The notes beneath the pieces were generated by a model. It searched no databases. It was not told the DNA's origin and saw nothing but the letters and a program-made list of their open reading frames with translations. From Vibrio sp. B1FLJ16 (GTDB lineage Bacteria; Pseudomonadota; Gammaproteobacteria; Enterobacterales; Vibrionaceae), in the NCBI RefSeq assembly GCF_905175385.1, contig NZ_HG992749.1, forward strand, positions 1,116,001 to 1,180,000: DNA of 64,000 nucleotides. Direction: 5' to 3'. This document shows, in pieces, positions 1-9,314 of the stretch. A program made the position numbers and the translations under genes. Position 1 is the first letter of the stretch, and the number at the start of each line of letters is the position of its first letter.

Positions 1-836
1 TAAAAGAAGTAATAAAGCTTCCACCATTAACTAAACTTCCGGGTTCTCATCATAATATCCGTGGTGTGGCTTCTTTGAGAGGAGAGGCGGTGCCTGTCAT
101 TGACCTGCGTAGTTCGATTGGTTTTCCTCCATTGCGTGGTGAAGCGGAAGAGGAAAATCTGATCGTGACAGAGTATAACCGCACGATCCAAGGCTTCTTG
201 GTTGGCTCGGTCAGAAACATCGTGAATACTGCATGGACGGAAATTCAGCCGCCGCCTTCGACTACCGGGCGTTCGAACTACCTGACGGCTATCACTCAGA
301 TTAAAGACGGTGATGCTTCTCAAATTGTTGAAATTATTGATGTTGAAAAAGTACTGGCAGAAATTGTGCATTACGATGTCACTATTTCTGCCGATGTGCT
401 TGATCAGGAGCTGTCCGATGCGATGGTTGGACGCAATGTATTGATTGTCGATGATTCATCGACCGCTCGTAACCAGGTGCGTGATACGCTTTCTCAGCTG
501 GGTGTGAATATCATCGAATGCTGTGATGGTTTAGAGGCGTTAACGGTTCTTAAACGTTGGTGCGATGAAGGCAAAGATGTTGAGAAAGAACTGCTGATGA
601 TGATTACTGATGCAGAAATGCCAGAGATGGACGGCTATAAGCTGACGTACGAAGTCCGTAATGATCCTCGCATGGCTAATTTATTCATCACGTTAAATAC
701 CTCTCTTAGCGGCAGCTTTAACGAAGCCATGGTGCAGAAAGTGGGTTGCGACCGGTTGATTTCTAAGTTCCAGCCAGACCTGTTGGTAGAAGTCGCACAA
801 GACAGACTGCGTCAGATCCTCACGTCAAACGCATAA
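1..836 (+). CDS. cheV: CheV-type chemotaxis coupling protein, 5' end outside the window
   Basis: The frame is open from base 3 to a TAA, so the start lies upstream. The visible part begins inside a CheW-like domain (motif NIRGVASLRGEAVPVIDL), which couples chemoreceptors to the CheA kinase. A receiver domain follows, with the acidic pocket in NVLIVDDSSTARN and the phospho-acceptor aspartate in MITDAEMPEMDG. A CheW-plus-receiver architecture is diagnostic of CheV, whose phosphorylation is thought to tune receptor-kinase coupling. It acts in the cytoplasm at receptor arrays. Vibrios carry several cheV paralogues and I cannot tell which one this is. The next gene is convergent, separated by a strong shared terminator. 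Confidence 0.9.
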   Translation, partial: KEVIKLPPLTKLPGSHHNIRGVASLRGEAVPVIDLRSSIGFPPLRGEAEEENLIVTEYNRTIQGFLVGSVRNIVNTAWTEIQPPPSTTGRSNYLTAITQIKDGDASQIVEIIDVEKVLAEIVHYDVTISADVLDQELSDAMVGRNVLIVDDSSTARNQVRDTLSQLGVNIIECCDGLEALTVLKRWCDEGKDVEKELLMMITDAEMPEMDGYKLTYEVRNDPRMANLFITLNTSLSGSFNEAMVQKVGCDRLISKFQPDLLVEVAQDRLRQILTSNA

Positions 837-859
837 TCGTTTTCGACGAAGTCTTTAAA

Positions 860-903
860 GCAGAGAAAACAAAGGGAGGGAAGCCTCCCTTTGTTTTCTC
901 TGC
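860..903. terminator. Bidirectional terminator between cheV and dnaE2
   Basis: A perfect 20-bp inverted repeat (left arm GCAGAGAAAACAAAGGGAGG) encloses a GAAG loop. It sits between two convergent genes and is A/T-rich at the stem base, so it should stop transcripts from both sides. Its right arm ends 4 nt from the dnaE2 stop codon. Confidence 0.9.
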
Positions 904-906
904 CAT

Positions 907-3900
907 TTAGTGAAAGTCTCGTGACTTGCTCTGTAAGTCTGAGAGGTGATGAGTACAATCAATCAGTTTGCCTGCGATCACATGTGTAACGTCTCCCTCT
1001 CGTTCCAAAATTCCCTTTACCATCATGACTTTTGAAGTGAGATAAGCCTGCTTTTGAGCACGGGCAGTCGCACCCCAGACCACAACGTTAATGTTTCCGG
1101 TGTCATCTTCCAGGGTAATGAAAGTGACGCCAGCCGCTGTACCAGGAGATTGACGTCCGGTGACCAGCCCTGCAACAGTCACCAGTGATTTATGCTCTTT
1201 ATTGACCAACTCTTTCATACGGGTAAAGCGGGGGAGCTTGCCTGCTTGTTCCAGTAAAGTAATTGGGTGCCGGCTGAGAGAAAGCCCTGTACTGGCATAA
1301 TCTTCAATCAGGTTTTCATACTCAGAAGGTTGAGTCTGATAGCTGTCTGCAGGCTCTTGAATATCATGAAACAAAGGTAAGTCCGATAACGAGTCCATGG
1401 CAGCCCAGCGGGCACTGTAGCGATTGCCTGATAATATCTGGAAAGCATTTGCGGATGCCAGCAGTTCTATATCGCGGCGGCTTCTCAGGATCTGTTTTAC
1501 TTCCTGAATAGAGCGATAGCCTTTTTCAGGGCGTCGTTCAACGAGCCGGATTGCGTTCTCCTCACTGAATCCTTTTACTAAGCGAAAGCCAAGCTGCACC
1601 CCCAAACGTCCGTTTGGTCGTTTAGTCAGATGATGCTGACAGAGTGAATGATTGACGCAGACCGGTAAAACCTCAATTCCGTGACGACGAGCGTCTTGCA
1701 CCAGTTGTGACGGGCTGTAAAAGCCCATGGGTTGGCTGTTCAACAGAGCCGTATAAAACTCCGCGGGGTAGTAATATTTCAGCCAGGATGAACAATACGC
1801 CAGCACCGCAAACGAAGCCGAATGACTTTCTGGGAAACCGTATTCACCAAAGCCACAAATTTGCTCGAAGATGCGTTCAGCAAACTCTAAATCGTAGCCT
1901 CGCTCTCGCATACCATCGATCAGCTTAGGTTTAAACCTGGCTAGGTCACCATTTTTTTTCCAGGCTGCCATTGCCCGGCGCAGCTGATCTGCCTCACCAC
2001 CACTGAATCCGGCAGCCACCATTGCCAGCTTGATCACCTGTTCCTGAAAAATCGGCACGCCCATGGTTCGTGCTAATACACTTTCCACTTCTTTTGACGG
2101 GTAGCTGACGGGTTCGTCGCCATTGCGTCTTTTGAGGAAGGGATGAACCATATCGCCCTGAATCGGCCCCGGACGCACAATCGCAATCTGAATCACTAAG
2201 TCGTAATAACAAGCAGGCTTAAGGCGGGGAAGCATACTCATTTGTGCTCTGGATTCGATTTGGAACACGCCGACCGTGTCCGCCTTCTGGATCATACGAT
2301 ACACATCAGGATCATCCTGAAGCCGGGTGATCTCGGCAATGGAAAGCGATCGCTGGTGGTGTTTTTCGACCAGCTGAAAGCACTTTCTGATCGCATTCAG
2401 CATGCCTAATGCGAGCACATCGACTTTGAGCAGCTTCAGGCTTTCTAAATCGTCTTTGTCCCACTGAATGATAGTGCGATCCTGCATGGAAGCATTCTCT
2501 ACCGGAACCAGTTCGTACAGCGGACCAGACGAGATCACGAAGCCTCCCACGTGTTGAGAGAGGTGACGGGGAAAACCGATGATCTCGTTGACCAACTGAA
2601 TAAACTGCTGCCCTTTAAGCGATTCAGGGTGTAATCCGAGCTCGACAATCTGTGCTTGCCAGCCTTGGCTGCGATCGCGGCGATTCACATTCTTAATGAA
2701 AAAATCTAGCTGGGTTTCTTCTATCCCGAGTGCTTTTCCGACTTCTCTGACTGCACTTTTAAACCGGTAACTGATCACCGTGGCTGCCAGAGCCGCACGC
2801 TCCCGACCGTATTTTTTGTAGATGTACTGAATGACCTCTTCGCGGCGTTCGTGCTCAAAGTCGACATCAATATCTGGCGGCTCATCTCGCTCTTTACTGA
2901 TGAAGCGTTCGAACAGCACCGATATTTGTCTCGGGTCAACGGAGGTGATTTCCAGGCAATAACACACGACAGAGTTGGCCGCCGAGCCTCGTCCTTGATA
3001 GAGAATGCTTTGCTTTTTCGCGAACATCACAATGTCGTGAATGGTTAAGAAGTAATAGTGGTATTCCAGATCCTTTATCAGGGCGAGTTCGTTCTCAATC
3101 GTTTGCTGAATATCCTCTGGCACACCATCAGGAAATCGTCTTTTCTTGCCACGTTCAACTAACATGCGGAGGTAGGAGTCAGGTGTGTAACCGTCAGGGA
3201 TCAACTCAGCAGGGTATTCGTATTTCAGCTCACCCAGACTAAATTCACATAAATCAGCGATGTGCTTGCTCTCTGCAATCCATTCCGGTTTGTAAACACG
3301 AGAGAGTTTGCCCAGTGGCCGTAAAGCACGCTCGGCGTTGGAGATTCGTTCAAAACCTAGTTTCTCTACGCTACAGCCGTGTTTTACTGCGGTTAGCACG
3401 TGCTGTAACGGCAAGCGCTCGACCGAATGCATCAGTACGCCGCCACAAGCGGTGATGGGTAACTGGAACTCATGAGCGAGCTTTTCACAATGCTCGCTAT
3501 ACGCAGCATCACCGCCACCGAGATGACGCTGAATTGCAACCCATAGGCGGTTTGCGTGGTGTTGCTGTAACCAGCGCCCCCAGTAGCGGTCACTGTTTTG
3601 ATGAGTAGGTAGCCACAGAACGAGGCAATGTCGAATTGACATTAAATCCCATTCAGAGAGTTGATAGCTGCCTTTTTCACTGCGTCGCCTTGCGTTAGTA
3701 ATGATACGACACAGCTCTGCGTAGGCTTGACGGCATGGGCACAGCAAGACGATCTGGCATTCATCGTTGAGCCAAAACATGCTGCCAACAATTTGTTTGA
3801 TGTCGAGTTTATTCTGTTTGATCGTAGTGTACGCTTTGACCACGCCAGCGACGGAACATTCATCAGTGATCGCAATGGCCTGGTAGCGATAAAAAGCAGC

Positions 3901-3981
3901 TTGCAATACCAGCTCTTCCGCATGAGAAGCTCCGGTAAGAAAAGAAAAATTGGACTGACAAAACAGCTCTGCGTAGCTCAT
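907..3981 (-). CDS. dnaE2: Error-prone DNA polymerase DnaE2 (ImuC)
   Basis: This 1024-aa C-family polymerase performs translesion synthesis during the SOS response. An N-terminal PHP domain begins with the SNFSFLTGASH motif. The palm carries the catalytic aspartates in PDIDVDFEHERR (about residues 369-380) and in KVDVLALGML. A C-terminal OB fold includes GLVTGRQSPGTAAG. Length and order fit DnaE2 rather than replicative DnaE, which is about 1160 aa. A QxxLPLF-like stretch (SLSDLPLF, about residue 845) resembles a clamp-binding motif. It is the last gene of imuA-imuB-dnaE2, 6 nt after imuB, so SOS control comes from the LexA box in front of imuA. Confidence 0.95.
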   Translation of the reverse strand: MSYAELFCQSNFSFLTGASHAEELVLQAAFYRYQAIAITDECSVAGVVKAYTTIKQNKLDIKQIVGSMFWLNDECQIVLLCPCRQAYAELCRIITNARRRSEKGSYQLSEWDLMSIRHCLVLWLPTHQNSDRYWGRWLQQHHANRLWVAIQRHLGGGDAAYSEHCEKLAHEFQLPITACGGVLMHSVERLPLQHVLTAVKHGCSVEKLGFERISNAERALRPLGKLSRVYKPEWIAESKHIADLCEFSLGELKYEYPAELIPDGYTPDSYLRMLVERGKKRRFPDGVPEDIQQTIENELALIKDLEYHYYFLTIHDIVMFAKKQSILYQGRGSAANSVVCYCLEITSVDPRQISVLFERFISKERDEPPDIDVDFEHERREEVIQYIYKKYGRERAALAATVISYRFKSAVREVGKALGIEETQLDFFIKNVNRRDRSQGWQAQIVELGLHPESLKGQQFIQLVNEIIGFPRHLSQHVGGFVISSGPLYELVPVENASMQDRTIIQWDKDDLESLKLLKVDVLALGMLNAIRKCFQLVEKHHQRSLSIAEITRLQDDPDVYRMIQKADTVGVFQIESRAQMSMLPRLKPACYYDLVIQIAIVRPGPIQGDMVHPFLKRRNGDEPVSYPSKEVESVLARTMGVPIFQEQVIKLAMVAAGFSGGEADQLRRAMAAWKKNGDLARFKPKLIDGMRERGYDLEFAERIFEQICGFGEYGFPESHSASFAVLAYCSSWLKYYYPAEFYTALLNSQPMGFYSPSQLVQDARRHGIEVLPVCVNHSLCQHHLTKRPNGRLGVQLGFRLVKGFSEENAIRLVERRPEKGYRSIQEVKQILRSRRDIELLASANAFQILSGNRYSARWAAMDSLSDLPLFHDIQEPADSYQTQPSEYENLIEDYASTGLSLSRHPITLLEQAGKLPRFTRMKELVNKEHKSLVTVAGLVTGRQSPGTAAGVTFITLEDDTGNINVVVWGATARAQKQAYLTSKVMMVKGILEREGDVTHVIAGKLIDCTHHLSDLQSKSRDFH

Positions 3982-3987
3982 AAAGGT

Positions 3988-5391
3988 TTAACAAAAATAT
4001 CCGTGAAGAAACCAGTGTTTGTGCTGATCGCGAAACACCCATAGCCAGCGGCCTTGTTTGGTATGCGCTATGTAGTAATCGCGCATGATTTCATCGCCAT
4101 CCCACCAACCTGAAACAATTCGCTCAGGACCATGTACCAGAGCAACTTGCTCCTGAAGTGGTATCGGTGCGGGTAATTGCATCGCTGGTCGAAATAAATG
4201 GGGAATAGCCGAAATGGTAACGTCAGGCTCATCGGCAGGACGATATTGGCAGGCTTTTTCTGGCCTTGGATCGCAAGTGATGTTCGGCTTGAGTACAGCA
4301 CTTTTCCCTAGTTTCGCTTGCAGTAGCGAGAGCAGTTCTAAGTTGTTCATCTGGCCTTTTTGTCCGGCAAACAGATCGCAAGCACTGCTGATTGGTTCGC
4401 CCTGGCGAATCACTTGTAAAGACAGGCCAATCACAGGACCATTGAGCGCCAGAGATCCCAGGTTCAAACTAGCGAGTTGCAACCAGCGTTGGGATAAATA
4501 GTCACCTTGCGCGGAAGTGAGCTGAAGATGCTGTTCCTGTTTATCTCGTTGGTGAAGCGTTAAACGCAGCTCAAAGGCGACTTTATTTCTCAGCTTGAGA
4601 AAAGTTTCTAGCTGACGAAGTAACTTCACTAGCGGCTTTTCGATCCACTGAACATTTTCGAGTTCAAATAACAGCTCCAGATAGACCTGAAATGATTCTG
4701 TTGGATGATAAAAATCGACAGGGTGTCTGAACTGGCCTGTTAGCCGACCGACGTAGTTAACTAAATCAATATCAAATCGCCGGGCGATGTCTTGTAGCGG
4801 CAACTCAAGTAGATCTTGTAATGTACTTACGCCGACACGCTGCAATTTATCAACTGTTACCGTGGATAAATCAGTCAGTGTCAAAGGTACAAGACTAAGG
4901 GATTGCTGGATGAATTCACTGTTCTCAGTCAGTTGGTTACTTCCGGACAGTGCCATTAGCTTGGCGGCGAATGGCGAAAACCCACAACCAAACTGAAACG
5001 TCAGTTTTAAAGTGCCTAGGTGAGAAGTGACTTTATGCCAGTAGTTTTGCAACCCTTCATAGAGACTGAGCATTGGCGTTGCGCGTAGTAAGAGCCCCTT
5101 ATTGGGCATCAGTACAACATCAGATGTGATCAGATACAGCCATTGTGCAATCTCCTGCAATTTATTCAGCTCGGTTTTCGGATGATAAGGATGCACTTGT
5201 AAGCCTCGGCACAAAGATGCTGCACTGCCTAGCCCCATATTGGGTTTAATACCTTGCTGCTCTGCAATGTCATTGTATTGAATGATGCGGCCGCGCTGGC
5301 TTTCGACAATCACTACCGGCTGCTCCTGATTATCACCAAACAGGGTGTCCAATTGCAGGCGAGGGAAGTGTAAATAAATCCACAAAGACAT
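3988..5391 (-). CDS. imuB: ImuB, inactive Y-family polymerase-like mutasome scaffold
   Basis: This 467-aa DinB/UmuC-like protein bridges ImuA, DnaE2 and the beta clamp in the mutasome. The N-terminus (MSLWIYLHFPRLQLD) is Y-family-like but lacks the usual acidic metal-binding motif, as expected of ImuB. A helix-hairpin-helix-like stretch (DKLQRVGVSTLQDLLELP) and a little-finger region follow, then a C-terminal region with several aromatic residues. It lies between imuA (3-nt gap) and dnaE2 (6-nt gap), so translation is probably coupled. The order imuA-imuB-dnaE2 is the standard cassette in proteobacteria that lack UmuDC at this locus. Confidence 0.92.
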   Translation of the reverse strand: MSLWIYLHFPRLQLDTLFGDNQEQPVVIVESQRGRIIQYNDIAEQQGIKPNMGLGSAASLCRGLQVHPYHPKTELNKLQEIAQWLYLITSDVVLMPNKGLLLRATPMLSLYEGLQNYWHKVTSHLGTLKLTFQFGCGFSPFAAKLMALSGSNQLTENSEFIQQSLSLVPLTLTDLSTVTVDKLQRVGVSTLQDLLELPLQDIARRFDIDLVNYVGRLTGQFRHPVDFYHPTESFQVYLELLFELENVQWIEKPLVKLLRQLETFLKLRNKVAFELRLTLHQRDKQEQHLQLTSAQGDYLSQRWLQLASLNLGSLALNGPVIGLSLQVIRQGEPISSACDLFAGQKGQMNNLELLSLLQAKLGKSAVLKPNITCDPRPEKACQYRPADEPDVTISAIPHLFRPAMQLPAPIPLQEQVALVHGPERIVSGWWDGDEIMRDYYIAHTKQGRWLWVFRDQHKHWFLHGYFC

Positions 5392-5394
5392 GTG

Positions 5395-6087
5395 TTACCC
5401 CTGATTGACTAGAGGGAAGCGTACGACAGTCGACGGAGTGCCCCCCTTAGTTGGTACCACCAATTGTGGGTAATGATGTCGGAAGTTAATGTCAATCTGG
5501 CCTTTGCTCCAACCACCTTTACGCTTTAATACTTCAACACTGACACCTTGTTCATGGCCTTGTAGCTTCAAACTTAGTGAGACTGGTAAAGATAAGCGAT
5601 TTGTCATATTTGGCTTGAGCATAAATAGAGGACAAGCTCCTTGTTCACTAGCCACCTGCAGACGCTTGACCTGATGGATCTCAAGCTCGTCCTGCCACAA
5701 CAAAACATTGGTACATACACCACTTTTAAGACATTGCTCCGCAGCCCATAGCGCATCGCGCTGATGCTCTGGAGTGACGATCCAGACCTGATTGATGTCC
5801 AAGCCAATACTGTGCAGAAAGAGTGAATTCATCAGGGCTGGTGGCTGAATAAACGCGGTTACCCCCTTGGTCATAGAGGATTTCAAATAAGGAGCTAACA
5901 GGCGCAACTCGCCAATGCTGCCGACAGATTCCATTTCAACCACGCCATGAGGTGGAAAGCCACCACCGAGCAAAGTATCCAGCTCAGGAAAGCCAGAGCT
6001 GTTGAGGAACTGATGTGAGTCCGCCTTGGTTAAATTTGCTTGCCAAACAAGGTGTTGGCTTTTTAAGTGCTGAATAATATCTTGCAT
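5395..6087 (-). CDS. imuA: ImuA, RecA-like SOS mutasome protein
   Basis: A 230-aa protein of the ImuA/SulA-like RecA-fold family. The FPELDTLLGGGFPPHGVVEM segment is the RecA-type strand preceding the nucleotide-binding site, here without a clean Walker A GKT, as in other ImuA proteins. It assists ImuB and DnaE2 in mutagenic lesion bypass. It is the first gene of the operon, and a perfect LexA operator lies 26 nt upstream of its ATG, so it is expected to be derepressed by DNA damage. Confidence 0.9.
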   Translation of the reverse strand: MQDIIQHLKSQHLVWQANLTKADSHQFLNSSGFPELDTLLGGGFPPHGVVEMESVGSIGELRLLAPYLKSSMTKGVTAFIQPPALMNSLFLHSIGLDINQVWIVTPEHQRDALWAAEQCLKSGVCTNVLLWQDELEIHQVKRLQVASEQGACPLFMLKPNMTNRLSLPVSLSLKLQGHEQGVSVEVLKRKGGWSKGQIDINFRHHYPQLVVPTKGGTPSTVVRFPLVNQG

Positions 6088-6112
6088 AACTAGGACAACA
6101 GAATTTCATTAA

Positions 6113-6128
6113 CTGTATATTTGTACAG
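6113..6128. promoter_or_regulatory. LexA (SOS) box of the imuA-imuB-dnaE2 operon
   Basis: The sequence CTGTATATTTGTACAG matches the gammaproteobacterial LexA operator (CTG-N10-CAG with an AT-rich core). It is 26 nt upstream of imuA. A degenerate second half-site overlaps it to the right (CAGTATATTTGTATGG). Confidence 0.93.
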
Positions 6129-6176
6129 TATATTTGTATGGGGAAAAGTCGCAAGATTTTTGTGGTGATAAAAATG

Positions 6177-6202
6177 AAAAAAGACAGCGTTCGCTGTCTT
6201 TT
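6177..6202 (-). terminator. Terminator of yciK
   Basis: The stem AAAAGACAGC / GCTGTCTTTT has a GTTC loop. On the minus strand a T-rich tail follows. It isolates the SOS operon from readthrough out of yciK. Confidence 0.8.
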
Positions 6203-6232
6203 CAATCGATTAAGTGAAAGTGTGAAACGGAA

Positions 6233-6976
6233 TTAACGCTTCGGTTGTGCGTCAATACACTGACCGTTCACATCGGTTACTGCCGGATCCATCAGGTGCA
6301 GATACAACGGCATAAGATCCTGCGGCGTTTTTAGCTGGTTTGCATCTTCACCCGGGTATGCTTTCTCACGCATTCGAGTACGTGTTGCTCCCGGGTTGAT
6401 TGCATTGACACGGATTGGTGTATCACTTAGTTCATCAGCCAAGATTTGCATCATGCCTTCTACTGCAAATTTAGAGATAGCATACGGACCCCAGAACGCT
6501 CGACCAGAGTGACCAACAGTCGAAGATGTGAAGATAATCCGACCGGCTTCAGATTTACGCATTGCAGGCAGCAGTGCCTGAGTCATCAGCACTTCGGCTT
6601 TAACGTTGATCTGCATTATGTCGTCGAAGTCGTCTTCACTGATCTGTTCGAACGGGCAAAGTGTGCTCAGAACACCTGCGTTATGCAGCAGGCCATCCAG
6701 GCGACCAAATTGACCTTCTATGGTTTCCGCCATATCAATGTAGTTCTGCTTTGTTGCGCCTTTTAAATCAAGAGGAATAATAGCGGCTTGCGGGTAACCG
6801 GCAGCTTCAATTTCATCGTAAATGGATTCAAGGTTTTGAACGTTTCTGCCCAATAAAATTACCGTTGCACCGTGCTTGGCGTATGAAAGTGCGGCTTGAC
6901 GGCCAATACCATTACCTGCGCCGGTAACTAGAATGACTTTATCTTTTAAGGCATCTGCTGAAACGGAGTAGTCCAC
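6233..6976 (-). CDS. yciK: YciK-family short-chain dehydrogenase/reductase
   Basis: A 247-aa classical SDR. The nucleotide-binding TGAGNGIG motif is at residues 18-25, NAG at 99-101, and the catalytic residues are S151/S152, Y165 and K169 (GPYAISKF). This is the YciK branch of unassigned NAD(P)-dependent oxidoreductases; the substrate is not known. It is transcribed alone, divergent from sohB across a 253-nt gap, and ends in its own terminator. Confidence 0.88.
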   Translation of the reverse strand: MDYSVSADALKDKVILVTGAGNGIGRQAALSYAKHGATVILLGRNVQNLESIYDEIEAAGYPQAAIIPLDLKGATKQNYIDMAETIEGQFGRLDGLLHNAGVLSTLCPFEQISEDDFDDIMQINVKAEVLMTQALLPAMRKSEAGRIIFTSSTVGHSGRAFWGPYAISKFAVEGMMQILADELSDTPIRVNAINPGATRTRMREKAYPGEDANQLKTPQDLMPLYLHLMDPAVTDVNGQCIDAQPKR

Positions 6977-7229
6977 GGTGTTTAATCCTTATTATTGTAA
7001 GAGGGTATATCCATGATTAGCGCTAAAATGCGCCGCTTTCTCAATGGAAAATCTTGGTAATCGTGACAAGACGGTTACAATACACCAATTCATGTGTTAT
7101 ACCAATTCCAGAACGTTCGTTAGGTATGCTATCAATCAGAACAAGTGCTTACAAACCACTTTGCCTTCTATTTGATTTTTCGGTATAGCATAGCGACATA
7201 CATGCTGGAGTGAATTAAAGGAGCTCTCA

Positions 7230-8291
7230 TTGGAATTTATATTAGATTACGGTCTGTTTCTGGCCAAGGTTGTTACAGTCGTTGCTGCTATTGTTGTCCT
7301 GATTATTCTTGTTAAATCGGCTGGCGGAAAGTCAGGCGCAGAGAAAGGTGAACTTGAGATAACTAACCTTTCTAAGAAGCATAAACAGTCTGTTGAACAG
7401 TTAGAGCATCATTTACATGATGAGGCTTTCATCAAAGCACGTGATAAAGCGGTTAAGAAAGAAGAAAAAGAAAAGAACAAATCCCGAGAGAAAGAGATTA
7501 AACAGGCAAACAAAGAGGGGGCGTTAGATACTAAGCGTGAGCCTCATCTGTTCGTTCTCGATTTTCATGGCAGCATCGACGCCAAAGAAGTGAAATCATT
7601 GCGTGAAGAGATTACCGCCATTCTTGCTGTCGCGCGTGAAGGGGATGAAGTTTTACTTCGTCTTGAGTCAGGTGGTGGCATGGTACACGGGTACGGGTTA
7701 GCGTCTTCACAGCTTGATCGCATTAAAGCGGCTGGCTTGCCGTTAACGATTGCTGTGGACAAAGTGGCGGCAAGTGGCGGATACATGATGGCGTGTGTCG
7801 CAGACAAAATTGTTTCTGCGCCGTTTGCTATTGTTGGCTCAATTGGTGTGATTGCACAAATTCCAAACTTCAATAAACTATTGAAAAAACACGATATTGA
7901 TTACGAGCAACTGACGGCGGGTGAGTATAAGCGAACGCTTACTATGTTTGGTGAAAACACCGATAAAGCCCGTGATAAGTTCAAGCAAGAGCTGGAAGAA
8001 ACTCATGGTTTGTTCAAAGACTTTATTCGTGATCGTCGCCCAAGCCTGGAACTAGAAAAAGTAGCAACGGGTGAACACTGGTTTGGTATCCAAGCGAAAG
8101 AGCGTGGTCTGGTTGATGAAATCGGTACATCTGATGATCTTGTTGTTGCTGCATGCAAAGATAAAACAGTACTGGCTGTTCACTACGTACCTAAGAAAAA
8201 ACTGGCAGATAAGCTGGTTGGCGTTGCAGGTAAAGTTGCAGATAGCGTGATATTAAAACTGGCTGAGCGTGGTCAAAAGCCGATTGTGTAA
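7230..8291 (+). CDS. sohB: SohB inner-membrane serine protease (S49 family)
   Basis: A 353-aa membrane-anchored signal-peptide-peptidase-like protease. One N-terminal membrane segment (residues 9-29) is followed by a charged linker (about 65-100) and the S49 domain. The Ser/Lys dyad is visible as S182 in AASGGYMMA and K234 in GEYKRTL. The start is an unusual TTG, supported by AAAGGAG ending 7 nt upstream. The N-terminus MEFILDYGLFLAK matches SohB proteins. It is divergent from yciK and followed by a terminator. Confidence 0.93.
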   Translation: MEFILDYGLFLAKVVTVVAAIVVLIILVKSAGGKSGAEKGELEITNLSKKHKQSVEQLEHHLHDEAFIKARDKAVKKEEKEKNKSREKEIKQANKEGALDTKREPHLFVLDFHGSIDAKEVKSLREEITAILAVAREGDEVLLRLESGGGMVHGYGLASSQLDRIKAAGLPLTIAVDKVAASGGYMMACVADKIVSAPFAIVGSIGVIAQIPNFNKLLKKHDIDYEQLTAGEYKRTLTMFGENTDKARDKFKQELEETHGLFKDFIRDRRPSLELEKVATGEHWFGIQAKERGLVDEIGTSDDLVVAACKDKTVLAVHYVPKKKLADKLVGVAGKVADSVILKLAERGQKPIV

Positions 8292-8338
8292 TCGCATCGC
8301 GAGACATCGCTAACAGTAATTAATGATATTCAACTTTG

Positions 8339-8370
8339 AAATGGCGGGGGTGAAAGCTCTCGCCATTTTT
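8339..8370 (+). terminator. Terminator of sohB
   Basis: The stem AAATGGCG / CGCCATTT is extended inward by G-C and G-U pairs and is followed by a T run. Confidence 0.75.
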
Positions 8371-8523
8371 ATTTGCTTTTGAAGTTTTATTATGAATCCA
8401 GATGCTATTTTGGTTTGATGCATCGTATGACATTTTTCCTCGCCCGAGAGGGCGATTTCCCTTATAATATGCGCCTCGAAAATCGAGAAAATTACTAAAA
8501 AGAAATAATAGGTGGAGAAGAAC

Positions 8524-9204
8524 ATGTCCTCTCAAACTCCGGTTGTAACCGTAGATGGACCTAGTGGTGCAGGTAAAGGCACTCTGTGTATGTTGCTGGC
8601 GGAAAAGCTGGGTTTCCAGCTCTTAGATTCTGGCGCAATTTATCGAGTACTTGCACTTGCTGCGATTCACCATGGTGTTGACACCGAGTCTGAAGATGCG
8701 CTTGTCCCACTGGCTACACACCTAGACGTTCAGTTTATTGCTGAAGGTGACCTTGTTAAGGTTATCCTGGAAGGCGAAGACGTATCTGGTGAACTCCGTA
8801 AAGAAGAAACCGGCATGGCAGCATCTAAAGTCGCAGCGCTACCACGTGTTCGGGAAGCATTATTACGTCGTCAGCGTGCATTTGAAACCGCTCCGGGTCT
8901 GGTTGCTGATGGTCGTGATATGGGGACCGTTGTTTTCCCGCATGCACAAGCAAAAATCTTTCTTGATGCGAGCGCAGAAGAGCGTGCAAATAGACGCCTT
9001 AAACAGTTGCAAGATAAAGGGTTAGATGTTAAATTTGCTGACCTTTTAAGCGAGATCCAAGAGCGTGACGATCGCGATCGTAACCGCCCAGTGGCGCCAT
9101 TACGCCCTGCAGAGGATGCGCTTGTGCTAGATTCTACGTCGATGTCTATCGACGAAGTGGTAGAAAAGGCACTACAATATATCGAATCGAAGCTGGTTGG
9201 GTAA
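8524..9204 (+). CDS. cmk: Cytidylate kinase
   Basis: A 226-aa CMP/dCMP kinase of pyrimidine nucleotide metabolism. The P-loop GPSGAGKGT lies near the N-terminus, LLDSGAIYR contacts substrate, and the LID-like [11 protein letters not shown] motif lies near the C-terminus. An in-frame GTG lies 12 nt earlier, but it overlaps the ribosome-binding site AGGTGGAG. The ATG used here gives the standard N-terminus ([19 protein letters not shown]). It precedes rpsA, as in most gammaproteobacteria. A TATAAT at 8463-8468, just after a TCGCCC-GAGA-GGGCGA hairpin, could be its promoter. Confidence 0.96.
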   Translation: MSSQTPVVTVDGPSGAGKGTLCMLLAEKLGFQLLDSGAIYRVLALAAIHHGVDTESEDALVPLATHLDVQFIAEGDLVKVILEGEDVSGELRKEETGMAASKVAALPRVREALLRRQRAFETAPGLVADGRDMGTVVFPHAQAKIFLDASAEERANRRLKQLQDKGLDVKFADLLSEIQERDDRDRNRPVAPLRPAEDALVLDSTSMSIDEVVEKALQYIESKLVG

Positions 9205-9214
9205 TAACACTCAG

Positions 9215-9314
9215 CCAGGCTAAGAGCGTTGGTCGCAAGGATGATGACCGGCGAATTTAATAACCCCATGCGGTAGGATACCCGTGGACGTTTAATTTAT
9301 TGAAGATTAAATAA
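9215..9314 (+). promoter_or_regulatory. Structured rpsA leader, candidate S1 autoregulatory site
   Basis: Between cmk and rpsA the RNA can form three small hairpins. GGTC/GACC (9231-9249) has AGGA in its loop, GGTA-GGA-TACC spans 9272-9282, and TTTAAT/ATTAAA (9291-9311) sits right at the start codon. No strong Shine-Dalgarno precedes rpsA. E. coli rpsA has a comparable leader of hairpins with GGA loops through which S1 represses its own translation. Equivalence here is inferred from the layout. Confidence 0.6.

Noticed and set aside
7081..7200. ATACCAATTC...GGTATAGCAT stretch before sohB as another MITE
   Set aside because: The ends match each other poorly, and no second copy was seen.
8310..8535. 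Two 71-codon minus-strand frames between sohB and cmk
   Set aside because: They overlap the sohB terminator and the cmk promoter and start; composition is not protein-like.
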